Assembly (NCBI RefSeq): GCF_020991365.1
Contig: NZ_JAJLRA010000012.1
Location: 62,001 to 126,000 of the forward strand
Reading direction: 5' to 3'
Length of the DNA stretch: 64,000 bases
DNA from: Streptacidiphilus sp. ASG 303
GTDB lineage: Bacteria > Actinomycetota > Actinomycetes > Streptomycetales > Streptomycetaceae
Made by a program: the position numbers and the translations under genes. The notes beneath the pieces are model-generated. The model had not been told where the DNA came from. It saw only the letters and a list, made by a program, of their open reading frames with translations, and did no database searches. Shown here piece by piece: positions 19,801 through 31,800 of the stretch (position 1 is the stretch's first letter; every line of letters begins with the position of its first letter).

Positions 19801-22800
19801 CAGGTCCGCGAAGTCCTCCAGGTCGATACGGGCGTGCCCCATCTGCTCTGCGGACGCACCGCCGTCGTGCACGAGGACCACCTCGTCCACGTCGCTCCAG
19901 TCCAGGTCGCCGTGGATCAGCGCGCCGAAGTGGGCCTCCGTCGCCGGGCGCAGCGCCTTGAGGCGTCCCCGGAGGCCGGTGTCGTGGTGGAAACCCGTGG
20001 CCTCGGCGAGGGCGAGCCGGACGGCGTCGACGTCCCCGTGGGCCAGCAGGGGGAAGAGGTTGGACAGGCTCAGGTGCGTCTCCGGCGCGTCACCTCCCTG
20101 CGTGTCCGCGGTGTCCACCCGGTGGCCGGTGCGCTCGCGCACCCCAGCCTTCCAGCGGATGACCATGCTTCCCGGAGGGGCAGCGGCGGTCCGCTGATAC
20201 TCGGTGGACACGAGGCGCGCCGGCAGTGACGCCTCCTTGGGGTCCTGCCAGGCCGGCTCCCGGCCGCCGGCCCGTGCCAGGGCGTCGACGAGCGGCACCT
20301 GGTGGTCGCCGATCAGCGTCAGCAGCACGGAGGCGTCCGACGGCACGACGCTCACCACGGACAGGCCCTCGACGAGGTGCTGGTGGACGCGCTCCAGCAG
20401 GTCGGACGAGTCCTCTGCAACCGGGTACTTCTCCACCCAGTCGGCCCTGATGCCTCGGAGCCTGTCCTGAGCGCTCAACAGGTCCCTGGAGCGGAACTCC
20501 TGGGATCGGCGCTCGGTCATGACCAGGGCCGCGGTGCTGCGCTCGCCGACCCGCTCCCATGCCGTGGACCGCTCGGACAGCGCCTCGTAGGTCTTCACGT
20601 CCTGGTCGGCGCGGATGAGCTGATGGCTCAGCCACAGCTCCTGTGCGCGGACGGACGCTGCCTGCGTCTGCTCGTCCTCCGGCCCTGCGGAGGCGTCCGA
20701 CGCCGACAGCGGACGGGTGACGAGCTGTCCCAGGTCCCTGGCGGCCGACCACATGCGGATGAACGACCGGCTCAACCACAGCTCCCATGTGCCGGGGGGT
20801 GCTGCCTCCGTCAGCAGGTCCTCCGGCACCGTGGAGGCGTCCGACGCCGACAGCGGATCCGTGATGAGCGATGCCAGGTCCCTGGCGGCCGACCGCATGC
20901 GGTCCAGCTCCTGCTGCGGGTCCTCGCCGTCGTGCAGCGCTTTGGCGATCGCGAGATCCGCGGCGCTGGGGACCATGCGCTGGCTGCTGTCCGGGCCCGC
21001 CTTCCGCCTGTCCAGCTCTGCGCCGATGAGGGCGGCCTGTCCGAACAGGACCTGCAACTCCTGTTCGGCGGGGTCGTACCGGGAACCGGTCGCCGGCTTC
21101 CCCTGCAGCGCGGCACTGAGCTCGACGATGCGATCAGCGCGCGATTCCAGGCCGTACCTCAGCTCGGCGCCGGAGTTGCCGAGGAACGCCGTGAGATCCG
21201 CGTTGCTGAGGGAGTCCACCTCCTCCCTGATGGTCTGCACCATACGTGCGAGTTCGGCCTGGTCCTCCGCCGTTGCGGCCTTCTTGCCGCGGTCGAGCAC
21301 CTCGCGGTTCAGCCTGCGCAGGCTCCGCCACCGGTCCTGGTCGCGCTCGAAGGTGTCCGGGACGTCACGCTGCGGTGAGCGCCGAAGCGGCACGTCCAGG
21401 GGGTGCCGTGCCACAGGCATCACCGCGGCGGCCACTGCCTTCTCGAGATCCTCCGCCGACTCCGGCACGCCTCCTTCGGTCGGAGCGGGCCCGGGATGCT
21501 CCCTCTCCGCCGGTGCGGGCGGCAGCGCCTCGTACTCCGCGGACGCCGGGTCCGGGCCCGGGACGGTCTCCCCGGCCGCGGTCTCCGCCGCCTGCTGTGC
21601 ACGGATCCCGCGGTCAGGGACGTCGGTGCTCTCCTGCACCGCCCGTGTCCCCGGCGCCGTCCGCTCCTCCGGTGCCTGCCGTTCCTCCGAGGACTCCGGC
21701 CCTCCCGGGGAGCGCGTCCCGTCCGCAGGTGCGGCGTCGGCCGGGCGCTGTGGAGCGGTGAGGGAGTCCGGCGCCTGCGTCCCCGCCCCCCGGGGACCCG
21801 CCCCGTACTGCTCGAACCGTCCCATCAGCCCCTCGGGATCGGCGTGGCCCCAGGCTTCGAGCGCCCTCCGGGCGCTCTTCAAGCGCATGTCTGCGGCGGC
21901 GAGCGCGATGGCCTTGGCGCCCTCGGCGTCCGAGGCCGCCGCGGAGAGGGCGCGGTCCTGCTCTCCCCTGGCCTCCGGGGTCGTGCCCCCGAGCGCCTCG
22001 ACCCTCTGGTGGGCGTCCCGGTACCTCCGCCATGCCTCCGCACGGGTCGAGGGGAAGCCGTCCGGCTGCTTCGTCAGGTTGGGCCGGAAGCCTCCGGCGT
22101 CCGCGTCCAGCACCGCGGACCAGTCGGCGTGGTCGACGGCACGGGTCCCCACGGTCCCGAGGGGCGCGCGCGCCGCCGCCTCCTCCTCCCCGGGGCGGTC
22201 CACGTCCGGCACACCGAAGTCCCGGCCGCCGGTGCCGACCGCCTCTCCGCTGTCCGCGGTCGTCCGGTCCCCGTCCCGCAAGGACGGGGACCGGGGAGTG
22301 GCCTGCGGCGCCGGCCCGCCGCGCGCGGACTCCCCCGGGGCGAGTCCGTGCGCGGCGTTCTCCACGGTCAGGTCGACGTCCTTCGGAGAGTGCTCCCGTA
22401 CCACCGCGCGCAGCATGTCCAGCACCTGTCGCGCGTCGGTCCCGTACCTCCGGGCGTCGCGCTCCTGCTCGGCACCGACCCGCAGGGCCTCCTCGCCGCC
22501 GTCCGCCGGTGCGTCGCGGTGCGCCGCGAGGCGCTCCGCCTCGGCGCTCCAGTGGGACGCGGCTGCGAGAGCCCGCCCGAAGAGGTCCTCGAGCCGGGGG
22601 TGCAGCGTCCTCAGGCGTTCGCGCAGGCGGGCGACCTCCACGGAGACCGCGTGGTCGAAGCTTCGCTGCTGCTCCCACGACGTCCGGTAGATCTCGCCGA
22701 GGTCGTCGGCGTTCAGGCCCACCTCGTCCACGTCCCGCCGCAGGGAGGGGTCCAGCAGGCCGGCCCGCTGCGCCTCGTCGGCGGACAGGGACGTGCGGCC

Positions 22801-25800
22801 CGGGGCGCCCGGGTCGGACGGGTCGAACGCGTGGACGCGGCCGGAGGGCTCCGCCCAGCGGCTCCGCACGGTGCCGTCGGGGAGGGCGACGTCCAGCCGG
22901 ATGTGCGCGTCCAGTTCGTGGGCGATGCCGCGTACCAGGTGGTCGTGGGACAGGTGGGTGAGGGCGATGACGCCGGGCAGGCGGACGGGACCGGGCGTGA
23001 AGCCGGCCTCGGCCGTGAGCAGGTCGCGTACCCGGTTCACCTCGCGGATGACGTCGCCGGTGGTCTCGTCGGTGGTCCCGGCAATGCCTGCGGGGTCGGG
23101 ACGGCCGGCCGTCTGCCGCAGGTACCGCTCGTAGCGGCCCAGGCTCTCGGGCTTCCGGACCCCGGGATCCACCGCCGCGGCCTCCGCCAGGTCGGCGCGC
23201 ATGGTGTCGACCGCCCACTGCAGGGCCTCGCGGTGGGCGTGCTCGGCCAGCGCGGACGGGTCGTGGGTGAGCACCACGGCGGCGGGCACGGCCCCGGCCT
23301 GCTCCCGCACCCGCCGGGCGACCGCCTGGTGGATGCGCCACGCGTCGACGCCGGGGTCCTCTGCCGCCTCCGCCACGAGGGTGTCGAGGGCGAACCGCGG
23401 CGCGCTCCCCTCGAGGGCCGCCCAGCCCCGCTCGTCCACGGTGGCCTGGTGCGCCGCCTCGGCGATGCGGGCGCGGAACCCGTCGACCTCCTCCTGGAAC
23501 ATCTCCGCGTAGACGTCCCCGGTGAACGGCTCGCTGCGGTGCCGGCTCGCCGGCGCGGCGGGCCACAGCAGGTGGTCGTCGAAGCGCTCCCCCTCCAGCC
23601 GGTAGCGGCCCCGCATCCGGACCAGGTAGACCGGTCCCTGCTGTTTGACGTGCTGTTCGCGCCGGTAGTTGCCCGTCGCGGCCCCGGACACGTTCATGGC
23701 GGTGCTGCGGCCGGCGCCCGCCCCTCCCTGCAGGGAGTCCACGACGGGCGCCGTGTGGGCGGAGGAGTGCTGCGGGTCGTGCGTGCCGGAGCCGTCGACC
23801 CCCCCCGAGAGGCGGGGCAGGCCGGTGCTGCTGCTCGACGTGGTCCCGCCCTGGTGCTTGCTGTACCGGCCCGTTCCCGTCCCCTCCAGCTCTCGGAGCA
23901 CCTGGAGGTCGGTGAGTTCGCCGTGCAGCCACACCCGGGCCCGCGCGGAGGGCTTCCCGCCGATGAACAGGTCGCCGGCGAGGAGCACCCTCTTCCCCGC
24001 CGACGCCGACCGGAGCTGGTTCTTCATGTGGGAGCGGGACAGCAGCTGGTCCAGGACGGCGGTGGCGTTCTTCGTGTTCCCGGCGGTGTTTTCGCCGAAC
24101 ATATCGGCCAGGAGCCTGTGCCCGGCGGGTACGGCGTCGTCCAGCAGGACGCCGGAGACGTACGCGTCGCCGGGCAGTTCCGGCAGCGGCCTGAGGTCGT
24201 GCGTCTCCGGTCCGTGCAGCGGCAGGGACTCGGCGACCCCCCGGGGGATCTTCAGGGTCAGGGTGCCGGTGGCGGTGGCGGGAGCCGGGTCCGAGGCGGG
24301 CACCTCGCCGTGGAGCAGCATGCCGGCGAGCCGGTTGTTCAGCGGCCGGTGCGGCATCTCGACGCGGCGCACCCCGACGGTGAGCCTGTGACGGACCTCC
24401 ACCGTGTAGTGCCCGTTCCAGTCGTAGACGGTCTGCTCCGTCATCGTGCCGTCCCCCGTGGCCAGGCCGCGCCGGCGCCCGCCCCCGAGGCCGAGGTTCC
24501 CAGTGAGGGACCAGTGGTCCTGGCCGCCGCCCAGCGTGGCCGGTCCCACCGTGTCCGTCGTGCCCCTGGTGGTGCCCTGCGAGGTGACGACGTATCCGTG
24601 CTCGTAGTTCTCCAGGCCGGCTTCCGGACGGAAGCCGGTGACCCTCGGCGCCGACACCAGGACGTCCGAGACGGTGATCTCGACGACGTCCGACATGAGC
24701 CAGCCCTCGGGGTTGACCAGGTAGAACTTCTGTCCGTGAGGGGAGAGGACGTCCTCCCACATCGCCACGTCGCGGCCGTCGGCCAGCAGGCCCTGCAGCG
24801 CGTCCACCGCGCCCTGGAGGCGTCCGATCCGCCGCTGCCTGACGCTCCACACGTCCGGCTTCGCGGCGAGCAGGCCCGGTGCCACCGCGTCGACCCGGCT
24901 GCAGACGATGTCCCAGGTGGAGCGTCCGTCGTCGTAGGCCACCTTCTCGACGCCGCTGTGCCCCAGAGTCCGGCCGCCCGGGTCCTCGCGGGTCAGGTAC
25001 TCCGGGAGCATGAGCGCGCCGAAGGGGTCCTGCGGGTCCTGCAGGGCCAGTCCGAAAATCTCCTCGAAGCGGTTTCTGGCACCCTGGTCGAGCACCGGCA
25101 GCGTGCCCTCGCCGTGCAGCGCCGCCAGCGTCCGGGCCAGGGACCTGCGGTCGGCATCCAGGGAGTCCAGCGCGTCCGCCGTGCGCTGGCCGGTCTCGTC
25201 CAACGGCCGGGGGCCCGGTTCGGGGACCTCGTCGACCCAGCGCGACAGGACACCGGCGACGGTGTTCCCGCTCAGGCGCACCTCGCCCTTGTTCCACCGG
25301 TTCAGCACGTCCGCCAGCTGACCGTCGGACAGGGGCAGGGTGTCCGCGGCGTAGTACTCCAGTGCGGCCGGCTCGGGCAGCAGGAAGAGCATCGTGCGCC
25401 CCTCCACCCGGCTGCTGCCGGAGGCGTAGAAGGCCCGGGCGAACTTGCCGTGCTTCTCCAGGCTTGCGGTGACCTCGAAGCCGACCTTCGTCCCGAAGGC
25501 GTAGGCCCGGTTGAAGTCCAGCTGGATCTGCTCCTTGCCGCCCGTGCGCTCCAGGGAGCGCGAGGTGCCCCACTGCCATGTCCGGCCCGCGCCCGCACCC
25601 CCCTGGAGGGATCCGGCGCCGCGGGGGGAGTGCACCGACCCGCCGGCGGACGTGCGGACGCTGACGCCGAACGAGGTGCCCTGGAACGCGCCGGTCGACG
25701 CCTGGGAGAGCCAGAGGTTGATGATCCCCAGCACGAACGGGCTGTCGGTCGCATCCAGGAACCTCGTCGGCCCCAGGTCTCCCCTGATGTCCACCGCGGC

Positions 25801-28800
25801 GAAGGTGTCCCGGAAGAAGCCCGCGTCGAAGAGCTGGTCGGTGGTGTACGCACCGCCGAGGATCTCCTTCAGGTGCGCCTGCACCTCGGCGGTGCCCGTG
25901 AACGCGGAGAGCTCGGCGTCGACCTCGCCGTGCGGACCGGCCAGTTCGCCGAGCACGCCGGCTGCGGCCTCGTGCAGACCGGTCGCATCGAGGAAGTAGA
26001 CCACCGCCCGGTCGAGCACCGAGCGCGGCGTCGGCCCGGCGGAAGGGGCGCTGCCGTTCCTTCCGTACCCGAGGGGGAGCAGGCGGGTCTCCGCCGGCTG
26101 CTGGTGGAGGACGTACGGCTCCGGGTCGCGCGCCTCCTTGCGGAACATGTGCCACGGCCTGCCGCCCTGGAAGGCGATGGTCACCGTGTAGTCGCTGAAG
26201 AGGACGTGCTTGTTGACGACACCCGCGTACTCCATCAGCTCCGGCCGGTTGTTGAGGAAGCCGACCTTCTGCGACGCGCCGCCCGACCGTGCGATCTCGA
26301 ACCCCAGGGCGCCGTCCTTCGGGTTCTTGAAGAAGCTTCTGACGTTCAGGGAGAGGCCGAACCTCGTCGTGCCGCTGCCGAATTGACCGGACGTGTCCAT
26401 GCCCATGGAGAGGTTGACGACGTGCTCCCGGTCGGTCGACCCCTTGAACTCCGCGACCCTGTCCTCGTTCCGGACGGCCCGGATGGTGACCGTCGCGCCG
26501 ACCGGGCGGAGGCGGACGGCCGACAGCCCTCGCGACGGCCGTTCCAGCCGGAAGACCAGGCCTGTCTGGTGGATCTGGGTGTAGTGGGAGGAGATCCCCC
26601 GCGGCGACACGAACTTGTCGAGGATCCGCTGGTTGTCGATACGGGCGTTGCGGCCCTCGCCGGTCGACCACCGGGATTTCCGGCTCAGGTCCTTGTCCGT
26701 CGGCAGGAAGCCCCGCCGGCCGAGCTCCCGCATCAGCCAGTCCCTGATGAGGTTCACGCTCTTCTCGTCGGGCTGGACGAGCCCCATGCCGATGCCCCGG
26801 CCCTCGGCGACGTGGTCGGGCGGAGCCAGGTGCACCGGATCCCCCTCCCTGCGCCCGGTCCCCCGGAGCAGGTCGGGTGCGTACGGCACGGTGGTGCGGT
26901 CCAGCGGTACCGGTGCCGCGCGGTCCTCCGTGGACCCCACCGGATCGGGCTTCAGTCCGAGCGAGGCCATGACCTCGCTCGCCCAGTCCGACGCGGTGTC
27001 GGCCGGGGGGCGCAGCGCCTCGCGGTCGACGGGGAACCCGTGGGCGAACGCGTCGGGTTCCGGCATCATGACCAGCGCCTCACTGCGGACGCTCCCGGTC
27101 GTGACCGAACCCTTCCCGGGCACCGAGACGACGGCGTGGTGGTCGAACTCCACGGAGTAGCCGGCGGTGTGCCCCACCCAGCGCGGCACGGTGACGTACA
27201 GGCCCGTGCGTCCGGCCTCGTGGCCGTCGGACCTGGACCACGTGGGCCCCGCCGACGCGCTGACGCCCATGCCCCGGTCGGGGGACGAGAACGGCAGCAG
27301 GTCGACCCCCGCTCCCACGGAGACACCGAGCGAGTGGCTGACGGCGTGGCTCCCGGACACGCCGTCGATCATGGTCCTGACGTCCTCGATGTGGGCCTTG
27401 TCGCTGGTGGCGCCCACGCGGCCGGATCCCGGCACGCGAACAGAGCGCAGACGGACCTCCGCCACGGGTCGGCCACGGCCGTCGTAGAGGTGGAACCGGT
27501 AGCCGTGAGGTCCCTGCACCGCCTCGACGAGGTGCGCGTCCAGCTCGTAGATCCTCGCGAGCTGCCGGCGCACCGGACCGCCGACCGCCACGTCCACGCC
27601 CCGGGAGTGGAGCGCACCGACGACCGCGTCGAAGAGCGGGGGCAGGTTGGTGAGCGGCGAGGCGAAGTGGCGTGCGGGCAGCGTCTCCGCCGACCCGAGG
27701 ACACCGGTCGCGGTGACCTGCTCGGGCGGCGTGCCGAGGTGGTGGTCGGCCACCCACAGCAGGAGCCGCTCGTCCCCCGGGACCGTGACCGGCCGGGCGG
27801 CGATCTCCTCCCACGGCGTGAGGCGCTCCTCGTCGGTCCGGACACGGAAGGACCACTCGGGCCGGTAGGTGACCAGGGTCGGCTCGGCACGTGTGTCCAG
27901 GACCTTGCCGCCCTCCGCGTCCCCGACGTGGGTGGTCGAGCGGCTCGATGCGTTGGCCGAGGCGGAGACCGAGACGTTGGCGTGGATCCCGTGGGCGACA
28001 CCGGGGCCCAGGCCGATGCCGACGGCCCCCGAGAGGCTTCCGCGGGTCGCGCTCGTCGGGCCCGAACGTGACCGGGTCACCGCTCCCGTCGCCATCGACG
28101 CGTTCACCACCTCGGTCGCGCGGAACCGTTCCGCGGACTGCTTGCGGTCCGGCACGAGACCGAGCGGCCCGGCCGCCCCGTCCGGTGCGTCCGCCGCATG
28201 AGCCTCCTCCTCGGGCTCCTCCGGGATGGTCTCCAGGCGGGACGGCCCCACCGGCGACGCGTCGGTACTCCGTTCCACCCGCGGATCCCGCGGGTCGAGG
28301 GAGACCAGCACCTCGACCGGGCCGAGGTCCAGGTGCAGTCCGGTGGGTCCGGAGCCCTCCCGCCCCGGGACCAGGTACCGGTAGTTGCCCAGCAGGGTGT
28401 GCGGAAGCTCCTCCCACCGGTGCGCCGGAACCTCCGACCCCGCCTCCTCGACCACCTTCCGCAGTTCGGCGACCACCTCGGTGAGGTACGGCAGCGACGC
28501 CCTCGGCACGCCGATCCGGCGCACGCCCGGATCGGCCGCCACGACCGTCCCGAGGTGCTGCGGGTGGGGGCCCCCGCCCCCGGGCTGCTCCTCGTGCGGA
28601 CGTCCGCTCGGCCCCGCCGGGGCGCCCGTGTGCTTTGCGGGGCTGTCCGCCGGGAGATCCCCGCCCCGCACACCCTCCTCCCACATCCGTACCGGCTCCG
28701 CGCCGTTGGCGATGTGCCCGTCGGCCTCGGTCTGCTTCCATCCGGGGCGCGTCGGCTCGGTCGCGACCTCGTGGTGCAGGAGTGACTGCCCGGGCCCGTC

Positions 28801-31800
28801 GAGCGACGACGGGGCTTCCTCGGGGGAGTCGCCGAGCGTGTCCGCGTCGGCGGCCTGCACGGTGGACCCGGGACGTGCTGCGGCGATCATCCGGTCCACG
28901 TCGACGTGGTCCACGAGGTGGCCGTGGTCCTGGAACCTGGTGGGCTGCTGCCGGATGAGCTGCGCGGCGACCGCCTCGACGCGCGAGGCGGGGTCCAGCT
29001 CCCCGAACTGCCGGCCGTGGCGTTGTGCCAGCTCCTCGCCGGCCCGGAACGCCTCGTCGTGGGTGATCTGCGGTCCCGCGTGCGTCCGCATCCAGTCCAC
29101 GACCCGGTCGGCCTCCCGCATCCGCCCGACCACGCGCTCGGCGATCATGTCGATCCGCACCTGAGGCTCCAGGTGCCGGAACCGCCGGCCGTACTCCTGT
29201 GTCAGACCGTGCCGGACGAGGTCCACGAGCGCGGCCTGGGGGGGACTGGTCGGCCCGCTGCGCTCCGTGACGGCGCCGAGCACGGCCTTCTCCTCCAGCA
29301 TCTGTGCCGCGACGCCGCGGGCCTGCACCTCGACGGGCAGCCGCTGGAAGGAGTCCCCGAACTCTTGCGTCAGGCTGCCGCGCAGACGCTGCAGCTCGTG
29401 GTCCGTGACCGGGTCGCCGTGTCCGTGTCGCAGCAGCGTCCGGAAGACGGCGCGGTCCAGCTCCTCGCGGGAACGCGCCAGCCGGGCGGCGAGGTGGAGG
29501 ACCTGCTGCTCCTGCGGCAAGTCCGCGAAGGCGGAGTGTTCTCCCGCCGACTCCTGCAGGACGTGCTCGACCTCGCCGGGCAGGAAGGTGTGGCCCTGCC
29601 TCCTCCACAGCATCCGGCGGGCGTCGGTGGCCACGTCCCGGCGCTCGGACCCCTGCTCATGCTGCGCCTGAACCTGGGCCTGGTGGTGGGGCGGGGTGTG
29701 CGGGGCGGCGTCCTCGGTCTCCCGCGGCGCCTGGGGCGCGGGGTCCGCGTGGCGTGCCTCGGCCCGGGTTGCACGGCCGCGGGTTTGCGTCCGGGGAGGG
29801 TGCGCATGCATGGCGGAGGTGGCGGCGGCGTCGCGCTCCGGGCTGATCTGCGCCTGCACCTGGACCTGGGCCTGATGGGGAGCGGAGTCCGCGGGCCGTG
29901 GGGCGGTGGCCTCGGCCGGTCCCGCAGGCGCGGGCCGTCCGGCGCCGGTCTGGTGCGGTGCGTGCTCCGCGGGGCGCGCGGCGCCGGGGGAGGGCTCGTG
30001 GGTGGTGCCGGGTGAGAGCTCGGCGGTGGCACCGGAGCCTTTCGGGTCCGCAGTGCCCGTGCGCAGGGGCGCGGTGCGGGCGGAGGTGACCGTCTGGTGG
30101 AAGGCGTTCTCGTGGTGGCGCTCGTGTGCGAGCCAGGCGGCGGTGTCCTGCTCTACCGGGGCCCACAGCTCGTCGTAGCGGGTGATCGTCTCCTCGCGGA
30201 AGTCCCGGCCGATGCGTGTGACGGCCGCCTGTTCCACCACGTAGTGGTGGGCGGGGCTGTCGGGGTGTCCGAGGATCTCGGTGAACTCGCGTGCCGTTCT
30301 GTGCAGGGTCCGCTGCAGGTCCGCCTCGTGCGCGATGCGCGCTTCGAGGGTGGCCTTCAGCCGCTCCAGGCCCTGCGCCCAGGGGCGGGCGGGCGGCGCG
30401 GGCGCGGCGGCGTCGGAGGCGGGGGCGGCGGCGTCGGGAGTGGTGGTGGACGGGTCGGGGTCCGGGACCCGGAAGTCGTGCCGGGCCCGGTGGCCGAACC
30501 AGTCCGCGTCGTGCGCCCGTTCCACCTCCTTCTCCCACGCGGTGGTGAGCCGTTCGTGTCCGGCCGGTCCCAGCTCGGCGCCGTTGGCGAGGTCGTCCTC
30601 GAACCGGGTGGTGCCCTCCTGCAGCAGACGGCGGGCGTCTGCCAGCCGCTTCTCGCGGACCTGGGCGTACTCCAAGCGCTCGCGCAGGGAGTCCTCGCCG
30701 GTCACGCGCGCGAAGTGCTCGGGCCAGCGGCCGTCCTGTTCGGCGGCGTGCAGGGCCGCGTGGGCGGCGCGCAGCTGCTGCTGGAAGTCCTTCAGCGTTC
30801 GCGCGGCGGCCTCCTCGCCGAGGTGGCCGCCTGCCGCTGCGTCCTCCTGCCAGTCCTCCCGGCACTCCTCGAAGACGCGGGTGGCGTGCTCGACGTGCCG
30901 TTCGCGGTCGCTGAGCCGGGTGATCTCCTCGCGCAGCTCGCCGCGCAGCCGGGTGAGGTGTGCGTCCAGGCGGGTGCCGCGGGCGGCGGCGGCGCCGGGC
31001 GTGGGGTCGTGGAAGGCCTCGTCGACCGCCCGCAGGTACTTCAGCTGCATCCGCACCCTGACCTCGCGCACGGTGGCGGGGGGGTCGGTGCGCTCGGCCT
31101 CCTTCAGCAGGTCCTCGCGCAGCAGCTCCTGGGAGAGGGGGTCCGGGGCGAGCAGCTCCTGGTCAAGGAGGTCGGGGTCCTCCTCCCGCACGGGCGCCGG
31201 GTCCTCTTCGGCGGGCAGGTAGCGGCCCTCGAACAGGTCGGTGGCGCGGAACTCGGTCAGGGCCTGCTCGAAGTCGGCCTTGAACACCTCCAGGTGCCGG
31301 TCGAGCTGGAAGGCCTGCTCGACGATGCGCTCCAGCTGCCCGCGGACCTGTGCGCGGGCGGTGTGCCACTGCTCGGGGGGCACTCCCGCAGGTCCGGCGT
31401 CGCGGGCCAGGGCCTGGTAGGCGTCGCGCAGCTCGGCGCGATAGTCCTCCTCGGCCCGCTCGCGGATCGCCCGGAGACGGTCCGGGTCGCGCCGGGCGAA
31501 CAGGTCGCCGTCGGCGGACCTCGTCACCTGGGCGGCGACCTCCTGCGCGATGTCGCCCGCGGCCCGCTGGAAGCCCTCCTCGGTGAACAGCCGCTCGTGG
31601 TAGGCGGCATCCCGCTGCTGGATGTACTGCTGGTACCGCTCCCTCCGCCCGCCCGACTCGTCCTGCGCCCGCGGCCCGTGACCCTCGGGCTGTTCGGGCT
31701 GTGCGGACGGCGAGGCGGGGCCGCGGCCGAGGCCCGCGCCCTCCTCGTCCGCTGCCGGTGCGGCATCGTGCGGGGGCCGGTGGACGCCGGCATCCGGGCG

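Noticed and set aside
21403-28071. A very long plus-strand open frame (over 2200 codons) opposite the giant gene
   Set aside because: It is a GC-rich antisense shadow: Arg/Gly/Pro/Val-rich without motifs, and the third-position bias belongs to the minus-strand frame.
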